A stretch of 64,000 nucleotides of DNA from Paroedura picta (GCF_049243985.1 NC_135370.1:111658506-111722505); one strand, 5' to 3'. Shown: positions 1-12,799, numbered from the stretch's first letter. Translations and numbers: made by a program. Notes: generated by a model not told the origin, from the letters alone.

Positions 1-724
1 TGAAGATTTCAAGGGAACACCTTCACTTTGGGGATAGAATTCTGACCACTGCCATAACCCCTGGTGTCCTACCTGCCTCATGGACTTGGATCTAATAAAC
101 TCTAGCTAAGGCTGAGTTTAGACACCTCAGCTCCATTTTCAAGGCTCAATTCTGAATGTTTTCAAAATGGCCTGGATATTTAAAAGTATCATGAATCTGC
201 CCATTTGGTAAGAAGTGCAGAGGAGGGTTCAGGTCCTTCCCAGGTATGGTAGGTTGCAACCAGATAAGAGGGCTTTTCTTGTGGTGATGAGTTGCCACCT
301 AGGCAGGTGGGGGGTTTTGCTGAAAGGTGGGATTAAAATTTTCTGAATAAATACTTGGGTAAATGTAACATTTGAGGAAACTACAGTCCTACATCTAAGC
401 TATTTGATTTCAGTGAATTTGACTGAAATACATTTGTACAGAACTATTGGCAAGAATTAGTTATCCTTTCAAAGAAATCCATGGCCTTTCAAAGAAATCC
501 ATGGCCTTTTTTTCTGTTAAAAGGAAAAAGGCCTAGAAGCACGTATTCACAGTAGCACGTACTTACGTTGCTTTTACCTGCATCTAATGCTCCCCCCCCC
601 CCCCCAACACACACACAATTCCATTCTTTTAAAATTTGGCCAAACTTCTTTTATGTGTATCCTGAAAAGTGGAACAGTATGTACATAAACAGGCTCACCT
701 GTCTTTCCTTTTGTTTCCCAACAG
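1..724 (+). other. CCND1: CCND1 intron 3, 3' end
   Basis: Non-coding sequence upstream of exon 4, ending in a pyrimidine-rich tract and an AG acceptor at 723-724. It holds a 20-bp direct duplication at about 468-507 (a unit containing ccatggcctttcaaagaaat, read circularly) and a poly-C/CA tract at about 591-617. Earlier CCND1 exons lie outside the window. Confidence 0.85.
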
Positions 725-873
725 ATGTTAAGTTTATTTCAAATCCACCTTCCATGATTGCTGCTGGTAGCGTGGTAGCAGCTGTGCAAGGCCTTCACCT
801 TGGAAACACTAACACTTTCCTCTCGTATCAATGTCTCACACATTTCCTATCAAAAGTTATCAAATGTGATCCG
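725..873 (+). CDS. CCND1: Cyclin D1, exon 4 (internal exon)
   Basis: This exon encodes the end of the second cyclin fold of cyclin D1, the regulatory subunit of CDK4/CDK6 that drives RB phosphorylation in G1 in the nucleus. The reading frame gives [20 protein letters not shown], then [16 protein letters not shown], and ends VIKCDP, close to human cyclin D1. D2 and D3 differ here; D2 has FAMYPPSMIATGS. The exon is 149 nt, with an AG acceptor at 723-724 after a pyrimidine tract and a GTAAGT donor from 874. The first codon (Asp) is split, with its G in the previous exon. The last codon is Pro CCG, the site of the human G870A splice polymorphism; this genome carries the G form. Identification is secure because exon 5 and the neighbouring genes also fit CCND1. 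Confidence 0.97.
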
Positions 874-2904
874 GTAAGTGATTCTGTTCATCTGAAGCTC
901 TAAAGCTTTGGGTTGTGTGTCTGTATTGGTGTCATATCATATGCCATCATATAAATTCTGTTTGGGTGAAAATCAGAATTTGTTTTCAGTATGTATTCTT
1001 GTCATCTTCACCAGCTGCATGTTAGTTACGGGTAACATTGCATAGGCTGAAATTTATTTCTTCTGAGCTTCTTAGTAAAGTAACTGCCTGGGTTCCATCC
1101 TGCAATGCACAAATGGAAAAAGAAATCTCCTTAGCATAATTCCACATGCAGAAAGGATTCCACAACATCTCCTGCTCCCATCCTAGTTTGCTTGACACAA
1201 GATTTTGTGCAACCATCTTCTACCTCTCCCATCTTGTGCTTCAGGGAGCCATTTTGAGAACGAAGCAAGTGCTGGGTTCACTCCCTGAAAACTAGGGATT
1301 AGTAACACAAGTTCCCACACCAGTGGACGCAACTATGGATACAATAAGTTTGGTGCAAGTGGCCACAGCAGTCTTTCTGGAGTTTCAGCCTGCACAGGTG
1401 TGCTGGATCCAGCCCCAAGGAAGGAATTCTCGTTGGCAGTTGTTGAGGCTATATTTACTCGTTTGATAGGTCATTAGATTGCAGAACAGAATACTTTAAA
1501 ATAAGTAAAGAAAATAATAGTTGCAATAAACTGATCTAATGGCATCCTCACTTTTGTTTTGACCACTCTTGGGCTTCTTTATTATGGTAAATGGTGTAGA
1601 AAACCCATTTTTAAGAGGATTCTGATGATCAAAATGGAGCATCATGTGATAGGCTTGTATTGTAGATACTACTGAATTCCTCTTCATTTTTTAAACAGTT
1701 TGCCCCACAATGTTAAAAAGTAGATGGTCTTTCTTGTCCTCTTCCTCTTTCTTTTAAAGTTCTGCAGCTTCCTGGAGATGCTCATCAGTAACTGACGAGC
1801 AATAAACCTTTCATGAATGAATGGGCAGGAAGGGAGCCTACAAGGAAGACCTAGAGTCAATGATCCATGCCCTAATGGTGTGTGACGTTGGGGCAGAGCT
1901 TAGCTTTGTGTTGGAACAATGTGAAAACCCAATAAATAGGGGCTTGAAGAGGGGTTCTTGTGAGGTCTCCCAAGTGCCCGCAGTGAGTCAAATAAAGTCA
2001 ATCCTGTGGTTTGTAACCAGATCTTTGAGGAAGGGCCAAAGCCTCCATTTTATATCTCCATAAATATACAAAATATTAAGATTTGTAGAAAAGCAATGCT
2101 GAGGTCTCTGTACATACTGGGAATTCATAGTGAATGGACAATAATTTCTGCCTTTTATAGTGTTGTTATGTAATTTAATAAACTTGGGACAAATTTATGA
2201 AGTCTTTTCCAGGAATCTGATGCACTCACTCAGTGCAAGCCACACATACCACAAACTCTGCCTGGGCTGTCCACCATTTATATGCATAATGAAAGAGACC
2301 TCAGCAGATCCAGCCTGAGATAAACTGAATGTCGCACTAGCAAACGTTACTGCCATATCACCTCCTACCTGCATTCTGGGTGATTTTCCTCTAAATTGTC
2401 TGTGGGGTGCAGACATGCCAAACTGAGAGAAAGCAAAAGCTCTATAGAAACCCTTGCTCCCTGATGTGGGAGTACATTCCATTGAAAGCAGCATGACTTG
2501 TGCCTGTGTCATGTGCTTAGTGTCTGATTGCCTAACATTTAGACTCCTAGTTCATTTTTGTGCAGTCTTTGAAAGTCTCTCAAATGTGCCTCCATTAAAT
2601 TGTTTGGAAGATGTAGAGCAGTAGTGCTCAGAGGGACTGGATTCTAAAAGCTGTTTGTCAGTTCTCATGTTTCTGGAGTAGCCCTATGGGTGGGTCTCAG
2701 TGGTATAACTAGAGTATGCTGGATTGCTCTTTTAAGCAGCTGCCTCAGTTTACTGCTGAAAATGTTGCTTATTCAAATGCAGTGAACAATACAGGTTCTT
2801 CGCTGCGTAATTAGCCTCAATCCAGAGCAAGACATTTTGAATGAGTTTCTTTGCGCCAACTGAGATACCTGCTGTCTTGTGCTGTTATTGAATATGTGAT
2901 GTGA

Positions 2905-3026
2905 AAGATGGGGAGAGCACTAGCAAACCACCCCGTATTGAGTCTGCCAAGAAAACGCTAGAGGGTGTCACCCCAAGGGTCAGACATGACTCGGTGCTTG
3001 CACAGGGGATACCTTTACCTTTAATG
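2905..3026 (+). repeat. Sauria-type SINE, 3' fragment
   Basis: This has the tail half of the squamate tRNA-derived SINE whose fuller copy lies at 22352-22636 on the other strand. Shared blocks are caaaccaccccgtattgagt, gtcagacatgactcggtgct and the terminal cacaggggatacctttacct. The tRNA-like head is missing, so this copy is 5'-truncated. The tail family resembles BovB LINE 3' ends. Confidence 0.85.
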
Positions 3027-5462
3027 TAAAAGAAAATGATACTTAAACTAATTCTGATACATAACATTGAGAATTGGCTTCTGTCACATTAGACCTCTGA
3101 ACCAGCTGAAACAATGTGCTTTGATGACCTGGTCAAAGAGTAGGACTTCCATGGTTGAAAGTGCAAACGTTAGATCCAAAGGTGTGCCTTTCAGTATGTG
3201 GAAGGCAAGGATTATCTTGTGCCTTGCACCAGAGAATCAGTCCTTGATGAGAAGAATTTTGAGAACTACTGTAGAGCCTATTTATTGAGACATTGTATGC
3301 ACTCTTCTTCTAGTGCCTATTTAAGCTTTTGCATGATGTTAGTGATCTACATAGGGAGTTAGTTTGTTTTTTGATTCAGTCCATGATAATTTGGGAGTGA
3401 TTTCTAGAGCATTGTTAAGAATAGATCCAGATAATTGCTTTTGGTGTATATGAGGAAATCTGCACTAGGGTTTTCAGTTTCACCCCCAACATCAGCTTCT
3501 TCATTGCATTGGAGGTTAGGGGGTGGGGCTTGTTAAGCAACACAGGATGCTGGTGTTTGTTAGAAGTTCCAGAATGTGCTTAGAGCTTATTCTTTATATT
3601 GAAATGGGGTTATTCAGTTTGGAGGATCAAGAACAGGATAAGTTAGGTTTTAATCTCCCAGGGATTTCCATGTGCCAAGACTCCCCCATTTTGTCTCCTG
3701 CTGTAGCCCGGGACGAGCAACAGGAGGTATAGTTGGAGACTTGCAGCAGATCTGCAAAAATCCCTGCCCCCTTTCCATCTATGGAACACCTCTGTGGAAT
3801 CCAAGCCCAAATTTTAGCCATCCATTTTGTAAGAGCAGCCTACTACTAGTCTTATGCATGAAATGCCCCATAACCATGAATTAGCTGCAACTCAAGATTG
3901 TCTTCTTCATCTATAGTTGTGAACTTAAAGATCTGCATGGCAGCTGAGCTCAGAATTCATAAACATTACCATTGCATTAACATTTTTAAAATGCACTTAG
4001 AATTCTTGCCAGAATGAATGACCCAGAGAATTTGAGTTTTTGTAATTAAAGTTATACCTTTTACCCTGAGAAAGCGAAAGTAAAAATTAATATCATCCAA
4101 CTGACATTCCTTTATAGCTCAAGTTTATGTTGGTAAGAGTCCCATTTCTCATTTTGCTTTTGAGCAGTGGTAATTAGAAATGTGATAACCACAGCTAGAA
4201 CTCTTGGGCTGTCTTCCATTAGTCTATTTCTGACCCAATCATCCCAAACAACTGAATTTTGCTTGGCATTCATTTCTAGACCAGAACATTGCTATATTTG
4301 ATTGTATTTCCATGTTATCCCATATTACTACTGGAATACATTTATCAGCCATCTTTATGCATGGAACATTTTGGGTTGGATCCTGCTGAGTGAACACAAA
4401 GGTGGTTTGAGTTTCATAGGATCCAAACCCTTGTTTTGTAGTCTACAGCAAATACCAAAGGACTCCAAAGCATGCTTTGTCCTTAATATTTTCTTTGGAA
4501 TCTCAACCAATGGACTTTAAACTGAACCAAGTCTTAACAATTCAATCATATTGAATCATATAATCAATTCAATCATATTTATAAAGTTAATACACTGATT
4601 ATAAAGTTAACACATGCTTCCAACATTTGGTTCTCATATAACATGGTATATGTTTGTACAGCCTCTTCATTGTGGGGAAGCAGGATTGTGACCATTCACA
4701 CTGAATTCATCTGTAGCCTTTGAGCTCACTTTACATCCATTTGTCTGACATGAATGCATAGAGTTTTCTATATAAAGACCATGCATCGTTAACTTCCATG
4801 AAATCCAGACTGCCTCATGGATTGACTCTATATACTAGAGTTCAAAGGCAATGTTCCTTGGACATTTAGTTGACTTTAAAGCAGGTAGGCCACTGTATAA
4901 CTCCCTCTGGACATAGGTGTCCACAGTCATTTGAATCATTGCTTAGTGTTTTAATAACTGGCTGTTAGCCTTATCACAGATTATTCATTTAATATGTGTA
5001 TTAAAACTAAAATACATAGGAATTATTACTGCACTGCTACAAGTTGTACAATCCTGTAGTCAGTAGAATCAAACCAGCAGTTATGAGTTGATTAAAATTC
5101 TGTTTTCAATGTGGTTGAAAGCTTTTGATATAATGCTAAATTTCTCAATTTTTTTATTGGAAAAACTAAAAAGAAATTCCTCATAAAAATTGAGACAACA
5201 TACTAGCAAAAATTCTAAAGAGGTGGGGATGGGGGCTGTAAAAATGCAAAGAGAAAATATTGGTGTTTTGTTCTATAGACTGGAGTCATGAAAGAATGAA
5301 TGAATTTTATTATTTTCAAAGGAACTCGCCATTCTGGACTTTCAAGAACATTTTCCTCGCTGCCGAATCCAAAGAGACATGGCAGGAGATTAATGTTTTA
5401 AATATTATGTATATATTGCTGATCACTGTAGTCGATTACATTTTTAATTCACTCTTCCCCCC

Positions 5463-5595
5463 AAAGGCATACATCCCTCTTGCAAATGTGAAGCAGGTTA
5501 GATAGTGACTGGCCCCAAATCACTTAGGTGGAGTTGAGGTTTGAACTTGAGTCTTCCCAGGTTAAGTCCAATACTCGGGTCATTACAGCATACTG
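5463..5595 (-). repeat. MIR/CORE-like SINE fragment
   Basis: The + strand shows the typical reversed MIR-like order: a 'gcaaatgtgaagcaggttag' block, then 'gtgactggccccaaatcact', then 'ttgaacttgagtcttcccag'. Similar fragments occur at 39010-39175 and 59530-59700. It is old and diverged, and the exact family is uncertain. Confidence 0.5.
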
Positions 5596-7097
5596 GCAGT
5601 ATATGTGGATTTAATTTTATAGGCAAAGCTAGCTCAGCTGCACACCCCCAGTGGGAGATTGTCAGTGATAAAGTTTCACAAATGTTGAACCAGGATTTAA
5701 ACTACTCTGAGATAAATATGAATTGGTTTCTTTCAGTCTGGAATGCCTGAATTTATTACATAGTTATGGCTGAATCAATCTCAAAGTTTGTGGAAGTGAA
5801 AGAAGTAAAAAAAAAAAAAAAACTCTTAAAGGAAGCCTAGTTCTTGTGTTCGTTTCTTAGGTGAATCCTTTCTGGAATTTAAATAAGAATGTGTGGGGTC
5901 AGAGACACCATATTAATGTCTCTGCTGAGAAAGGCCTGTGGTATGTAGGCAGCCTACAGCATAATGACTTTAGGATATAGTGTGTTTCTCTTTGCTATTT
6001 AAAATACTGTGTCTCTGTCAAGAGGAAATATTACACTAGAGTTTAAACCAGTAAAGGTCAAAGGTTATTTGTTTTCAGTGAGCTGTAACTGATGGTCTGA
6101 TCTGCTTAGAGGTAGGATTAACCTCCCTCTCTCTCAGAAGAGACTTGCTGAGAATTGTTTGCTTGGGTTTTTAATCTTATTTTACCCCCAATGCCATGTG
6201 GTAGACAAGATTCTTGTGGTAGCAGAATCAGTGAAAAGCTGGTAGATCACACAAGAAGCTTCTGAATGAAGGCAGAATTGAAACAGGAAAATAAAGAAAA
6301 CAGCAGGCAGGTCACCATCTCAAGAAAACAACATTCATTCTCAGTCATGCACATCCTAACACTTTTGACGGCAATTTATCATGGAAGACTGGGTTCACTG
6401 CAAGGGCTAGCACATGTCATAGGTTAAATCAGAAAGGCAGTCCCAAAAGGAAACTTCAAAGTTCTTAATACACAGAGTTAAACATGTTGGAAAAGCTTTA
6501 TGTTTGTGAGAAAGGCAGGAGTATACACTAAGCCAGAAAATCTTTCAGCAAAATACTGTTAGATTGTTTGTTTCCCCTTTTTAATGTAGCTGTTCACTGT
6601 TGCTGTAGTGGCTGCACTCTTGGCACGAAAAAAGGGGTCACACGAATTCACAGGAATACATGTTTTGGTGATTGACGAGGTCCATTCCATTTCTAATACT
6701 TGTGACTATAGTTGTACACCTGTTGCTACCAGGACAAATCTCTCCCCCCCCCCAAAAAAAAACACCTAATGTTAGGCTGCTACAGAAACAAGGAATGTGA
6801 TCTTAATTGTATTCTGAAAACTCATGCCACAAAATATTTGTCAGAGTGGCCATAAGATTTGTTCTTGCCTTTGCTCTTTACCTCTCAGTACTATTAATAT
6901 TCTTTGAATATTCTAATTTATCCTATAAGGTAACTGGGTATATTTCTATAGACTATTTATAAATAGAAAGCACTTTGATGAGTTAGATATTATCTTTAAG
7001 ATTAGAAATGGTAGCCGTATTTTTAAAGCTAGATTACAGTTTGGTTAGAGGTATAGGGAGAGTTAGAAATTAAATTTAAAAATTGCACCATCTATTA

Positions 7098-7262
7098 ATG
7101 TCTTGTCAAGTCACAACTGACTTATGGTAACCCCAGCGTGAGGTTTTAAAGGCAACTAAAAAGCCATTGCCTTTTTCTGCAGAACCTTTCTGGTGGTCTC
7201 CCATCCAAGCCCTGACCTTGCTTGGCTTTTGAGATCTGCTGAGATCAAGCTATGCCATCTTT
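7098..7262 (-). repeat. 5S rRNA-derived SINE with BovB-like tail
   Basis: On the - strand this begins with sequence matching the 5S rRNA internal promoter region; the + strand reads ggtctcccatccaagccctg and then gcttttgagatctgctgaga, which reverse-complements to the 5S box region. It ends with a tail like BovB or Sauria SINEs (+ strand: gtcaagtcacaactgactta). It is a retroposon and not a 5S gene, because only the middle of 5S is kept and it is diverged and fused to a LINE-like tail. Confidence 0.75.
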
Positions 7263-7477
7263 CCTCCTCTTTCTTGATAGCAGCATCTGAAAAAAATACT
7301 TTTTAATTTCCTACTCATCGTTATCTGTGGTGAATTCTCCAATAGCCATTGTATTGTAGTTGAAGGCTTGAATACAGCACAGCATTTCCTTTGATGGAAA
7401 GACTGCCTCCAGTAGCACCTTAGAAACCAACAAGATTTTGTGGGGTATGATTTATGAAATTAAAGAAGAACTAGGTT

Positions 7478-7716
7478 TTTTGTACCCTGCTTTTCACTAC
7501 CTAAAGGAGTCTCAAAGCAGCTTACTGTCATCAGCCCTTCCTTTCCTCACAACACCCTGTAAGTATAGGTGAGACTGAAAGAGTTCAAAGAGAACTGTGA
7601 CTAACCTAAGGTCCACCCAACTGGTTGCATGCGGAGGGGTAGGGAATCGGATGAGGTTCTCCAGATTAGAGGCTGCTGTTTATAACCACTACACCAAGCT
7701 GGCTCTGCCCTTACCA
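7478..7716 (-). repeat. tRNA-derived squamate SINE
   Basis: This is the reverse complement of a SINE whose head reads like a tRNA A/B-box region ('agccagcttggtgtagtggt') and whose body has the 'gggtgaccttgggctagtca' type block. Other copies lie at 38495-38765 (-) and 51650-51905 (+). It is full length or nearly so but diverged. Confidence 0.75.
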
Positions 7717-8085
7717 GGACTCCCAGGAACAGCATTTTGGGTTGCTGTGGAAGAGGGAGACAAAAAAGTTATGCCCTGTGGGTAAAAATCCTTCTGCCAG
7801 AAATAGGCTGAATCCAAGACTGTTCTAGCATATATGTTTAGCATGAGTAATGGCTCATAATTTATTACCTGGGGTTGCTTTCGTTTAATCCTGGCTGTTT
7901 ACTTGCATCCTACTGTTTAGTGTTTAGATCTTCACTTACGTAAATTGTTAGTGCCTGGTTAAGACATAAGCATGAAAGTCTATCAGAGAATTGAGAGATT
8001 GAAGCCATGGCAATAGTGTTTCTAAAGCTGCCCCTAGTTCTATCCCTCTGATTCACAAAATATTGACCTTTTGTTTAGGTCAAGC

Positions 8086-11000
8086 TTTCTCAACTAGGGT
8101 TTCATGATGGAAGGGTTTCCTGAATGGGTGGGAGTTAATTATTCATAATCTGTCTCGTCGTGCAGTCCCATATTAAGCCTGTGCATGTGCAGGCCAGCCG
8201 CTCGGAACTTCCCTAGCTAAAAATCTCCAAAGAGGTCGCCTGCCCAACTGTGCATCTGTGAGCTTTCCCACTCATCAGGCATGTGATCCCAGGGTGGCAC
8301 ACCCACCCTCCTCAGTTTTCTTTTTGCCACCATGATTAGTGGACGACCTCAGCTGTTCCTCCATTGTTTGTTCTAGTATCTGTGTATATCACCTTATTCT
8401 CTAGCTTTTATGTTGACTTCTAAGGCGATTTTTAAAAAGTGTGGTCACTGCTCAAGATGCCAGTTACTGATGAGTATGATCGATGTTTGATTTGTTTGGG
8501 TGAGGCTCACTTGGTGACTACATGCCCAGCATGCCAGAAGTTCACCTAAAGGCACACTCTGATAGAACAGCTAGGCTTAAGGCAGTGCTCTGGGGAAAAG
8601 CCCACTCGGCAGATCCCCCTACAAGGGTCCTGTCAGAGTCAACCCCTTTCAGGTCAGTTCTGAGATTGGGCCCTCCATCTCTGATCAGTCACAGCTGATT
8701 CTGATAAGCCTCCTAAGAGACCTGTTTCTTGGTCATTTGAGGCTCCAAACAGACTGTCTACTCCAAGTATGATTATTGAGCAGCGCTCAGCTTTTGAGTC
8801 TCCTCCCAGGAAGGTTCAGAAATCTAAGTATTAGAAGACTTGCTCTCCCTGCTCTTCCTCGGCTGTCCCTAAGGTGCATTAGTCTGAGCTGTTACCTCCT
8901 GCTAAAATCCTGCCCCTTCGAGAGCCTTTGACTCAAGAATATGCCTTGGATTTAGACGAGGAGGGTTCCGTGGTTACTCCAGCCCAGTGCTGTCTGGCTC
9001 CTTTGATTACTTGGAGGCTATTATGGATCACTCCCTAGTGTATGTCAGCCAATGAGACCGTCCTTTAGAAGAAGAGGATGATGACCCTTCCCTGGATCTT
9101 CCTCATAGTGCCTTTGCTCTGGGATCCCAGCAGGGCCTTTCACACTGGGGCTGAACCATAGGATGTTTCCCTACATAACAGCCCTGAAATGGCATCCAAA
9201 CCATTGCCCAACATTGCAGTGACAAATCTGACTTCTACCTCCCCCAGTGAGAATTATAAGATGTACAGGGAGCAACTTCTTCAAATGGTGAAGGCGCTTG
9301 AGTTAGATGTATTGACATCTGATGCTAGACCTAAGGATAAGACCCTTAGCCACCTTTACTCTAGTACTCCCTTCCAATTATTTAGGGCTTTGAGGACTTG
9401 ACTGTTCCTGTTTGGAGTAAACCAGCATCTGTGTAACCAGCCCCTAAGTAAATTGAATCCCAGTACTAAGTAAAACCCAACTCAGCAGAGTACCTTTCCG
9501 TTCACCCTTCTGCTTCCTTTATCATTGAAAATTTGAAGTTGAAGAGAAAGCCTGGCCAACACTTGTCCCCTGGCAGTCGGGAGAGTAGGAGGTTCGACAC
9601 TCTAGGTAAAAAGATCTACTCGTCCTTGGTGAATTGCGGGCGGAGTTTATTGGAGCGTTACTCGATTCCGCTATAGGTCGTGCGTTCCTGCCATTTACCA
9701 GAATAGGTCCATTACAGTTTTGGATCTGTGCCAAAGCACGGAACCAATGGCAAGCTGCACCCAGGTTTAAACCCATACTCGGCCTTGTGGCTTCTACTAC
9801 GGCAGTGGTCCCTCATGCCAGGTGGCATATGAGAGATCTTCAGGCATGGTTCGTGAGGAAGTTTCACCCCTTCAAGCATCATAGCCCCTGTCATCATTTT
9901 TCTGTTCCTAGGGCTGTTGTTCATTCCCTTGATTGGTGGCTGGTGTCTGGGAATTTGTTAGGTGGTATTCCTTTTGGTCCTTGGTTCCCTGAAGTGGTCC
10001 TGACTACAAATGCTTCTTTGGAAGGTTGGGGAGCTATCAGCCCAGGGGTGTTAGTCCCTATCTGAGGTGTCTATGTATATTAATTTGTTTGAATATGAGC
10101 AGTTTGTGTTGCCTTAACTGCTTTTGCAGATATTCTTCGGAACACAAAGATCCTTCTTTGGATCAACAACACCTTGGCCATGTTTTATATCAACAAGCAG
10201 GGGGGCACTGCTACTCTTAGATTTTGCCGCAAAGCATTGATGGTGTGACAGGTCTTATATTGGATCCCTGTGGATCTAAGGGCCATTCACATTACAGGGG
10301 CATTAATTGTGAGGTCTAACAGGTTGAGCATGGTTTTTTCTCAGACCTATGAATGGGCCCTGAGTGACCACTTCCTGACTGAGCTGTTCCCACAAGTAGA
10401 CCTCTTAGCCTGACAATGGTTGGCAAAGGTTCCCAGGTTCTGCTTCCCATGTGTGTGGGGAGGTTGACTCCAACTCAAGGGATGCATTCCAGTTGTCTTG
10501 GACGGGAGCGCTCTCTTACGCATTCCCCCCTCTACCTTTGATTCAAGGGTGTTAGCAAAAATTATAGTGTAGTCTACGGATGCAATTTTGATTGCCCCAT
10601 TGGCCCTTGTTTACCAGGCTGATGGCATTGGCTGGCAATTGCTTTGTCCAGATTCCACAGAATCTGTCCATTCTAATGTTCAGTTCCCTGAAGTGCCCAG
10701 ACCTAGAGAATTTCCACCTGACAGAGAATTTACCCAATGAGGAAGTCTTCACCAGCACTGTGAGGAGGGTGTTACTTCATTCCATGAAGCACAGCTATCA
10801 ATACAAGTGGGACTGGTTTGAGGGGTGGTGTTCTGACGGCAGCCTGTTCCTCTTTACTTGCCTGTTACTCCAGGTTTTGCTATACATTTGGGAATTGGTT
10901 AGTACAGGCCTCTCAGTTGTATCTGTCAAGTCTCACTTGGCTGCCTTAGTGTCCTACCATGTTGAGGTTCAGGGGAATTCAGTGTGTGCCCATAAGCTCT

Positions 11001-12196
11001 CTAAATGTTTTCTCAGGGGTCTAACCTGTTCCCACCCTGGCAGCTCCCAATGCTGCAGAGATCATTGGAGGTAGTTCTCCAAGCCTTAATGAGACCTTCT
11101 TTTGAACCCATGGTTTCTATTCCTCTATCATTCCTGTCCATGCTTCCTTATAGGCATCACTTCTGCAAGAAGGGTGGGTAAGTTAGCCTCCTTTTGGGTG
11201 GATTCTCTCTTTTTAAAGGTCTTCCCCTCTCAGGTGGTCCTGCATTCTGATTGGAAATTCTTGCCCAAGATAGTTTCTGAATTCCACTTATCTCAGGAGG
11301 TGGCCCTCTCCTCTTTCTTTCCGAACCCTCAGTCACTCAGAGAGAGGGAACTGCACACTCTGGATGTGAGGAGGGCCATACTTTATTATCTGGATAGTTC
11401 AGCAGGTCCCTATCATTATTTGCATGTTACCGAAGTTCCAAGGTCTGCAGAGCCTCATCACAGTCCATTTTCTAGATGGTTGGTTTCAGCAATTCGTGGT
11501 GCATACAAAGTATTTTCTCTGCCTTGCCCCTTGCAGCTGAGGGCTCATTCATTGAGAGGGCAGGCTTCTTCAGCTGCTTTCTTGAGAAGTGTTCCCCTTC
11601 AGGATATCTGCAAGGCTGCAACCTAGTCAAAGAAAGCATCTTCATTAAGCACTACGCTATGGATTTGAGAGCCAGATCCGAAGCTTGCTTCGGAACAGCT
11701 GTTCTTCACTCTCTGTGCTCCTAGGGACTCACCCCCTCCAAAAGTATTAAGCTCATTAAGGGCCCAATTTGGGACGACAAGATAGATGATGAAAACAAGA
11801 GTTGCTTTCTTGTAACTGTTGTTCATCAACGTCTTGTGTGCAGGCACACATTCCCTCCCACCTGCCCCTCTGAGTCCTTGTCAAGATTTAACATATCAGT
11901 GTGGTGGCAACAATGTGTGCCTGCGCACAAGTCATCAATGAAAGTAAGCAACTCTGTTTTTTAAATATTTTTTAATTTGTTAAACATTTATCATGTGATA
12001 TGACCATATATGGTCTGTCAACCTACTCTCCCTTCACAAAATGGCCAATGAAGGGCCTGCAGGGGGTGGGGTGGGGAGGGGCCCTGGATGAGTATGTACA
12101 CAGCTATGCTTCCCAACCATATTCTACAAGATTGTGCCACTTCTGGGGGCTCTTGAAGCCCGAGGCATAGTTCAGGGGTTTCTCAATGGCTGTTCT
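8086..12196 (+). mobile_element. hAT-like non-autonomous DNA transposon, split by a DIRS insertion
   Basis: The two flanks (about 8086-8141 and 11961-12196) together align with a roughly 300-bp element present in reverse at 32866-33165. The left flank has the 'tgaatgggtgggagttaatt' block; the right flank has 'gaccatatatgg', 'aaaatggccaatga' and 'gtgccacttctgggg'. Between them sits the DIRS copy. A TTTCTCAA-type terminus is visible at both ends. hAT assignment rests on terminus style only. Confidence 0.65.
8142..11960 (+). mobile_element. DIRS-family tyrosine-recombinase retrotransposon, broken fossil
   Basis: A degenerate retrotransposon of the DIRS family, an LTR-kin group that integrates with a tyrosine recombinase. 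Parts in order: a left terminal region; a gag-like region (about 8440-9400); a reverse transcriptase/RNase H region (about 9480-10700) that includes a TNASLEGWGA-like block typical of DIRS RNase H; a tyrosine-recombinase-like region (about 10740-11640); and a right terminal region (about 11640-11960) with an imperfect inverted repeat. It is clearly inactive, with roughly ten or more breaks. It is younger than the hAT-like element that it interrupts. No target-site duplication is evident, as usual for DIRS. Confidence 0.85.
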
Positions 12197-12477
12197 CAGG
12201 GTAGTTAGGATACAGCCTTTTTTATTTTTTCTATTTGTTTCTTTTATGTATTTTCTGTTTTTCATAAGTATAGAAAGAAATCAAGTTGACTGTTATTGAG
12301 TTGCAAATCATTGCATGAAAACTAGTGGTCACATCATGGGTATAGCTGCTTGAGGTTTCTGCGCTAAGAAGGTGTAACATGGTAAAGACAGGATCAGTAT
12401 CGACTTCTCATGGGATTTTCTTTTGAGAATAACAGCATAAGAACTTCCTCTGGTATATGTGCTATTGTGTATTAGAT

Positions 12478-12560
12478 GAACTGTAGCTCATTGGTGGAGC
12501 ACTTGTTCTGCATGTGGAAGTTCTCAAGTTTGATGCCTACATCTGCTTTATTTAAGTTTG
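12478..12560 (+). repeat. tRNA-derived SINE head fragment
   Basis: The sequence ctgtagctcattggtggagc, followed by a B-box-like 'tcaagtttgatgcctaca', resembles the head of the SINE at 16985. Only the head survives. Confidence 0.55.
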
Positions 12561-12799
12561 TACTGTGCTTGGCCAATTTGCTAGTAGATAATTAGTGACA
12601 GAAGTATCCATAGCTGCTTAAATGAGCTGAATTCTTAACACTAAGCTTGATGGGAGTGGGTTGCAAAGTCTACATTGCTGGCAGACACATGGGCACCCCT
12701 TAATGGCATTACTTCCAAGAATTCTGTGGCCCTGGGCTTGTGGATTAGGTATTTATGCATCTTCCTAAAGTGTTTCCCCCTTCTCTTGAATGTACCTAG

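Larger units (their letters stand above)
874..12799 (+). other. CCND1: CCND1 intron 4 (11.9 kb, repeat-filled)
   Basis: The intron between exons 4 and 5, with a GTAAGT donor and a tacctag acceptor. Its bulk comes from transposons: a DIRS copy nested in a hAT-type element (about 8086-12196) plus several SINE fragments. About 874-2900, 3030-5460, 5600-7095 and 7720-8085 show no gene or repeat I can name, apart from short A/T-rich runs. Two AATAAA hexamers at 1801 and 1931 could serve an intron-retaining, prematurely polyadenylated transcript of the cyclin D1b type. That is inference. Confidence 0.9.

Noticed and set aside
568-903. A 111-codon + strand open frame as an independent small gene
   Set aside because: Its second half is CCND1 exon 4 read in frame; the first part is intron 3 before a good acceptor, and the last nine codons are intron 4.
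7185-7262. A 5S rRNA gene
   Set aside because: Only the central part of 5S is present, diverged, and fused to a BovB-like tail: it is a SINE.
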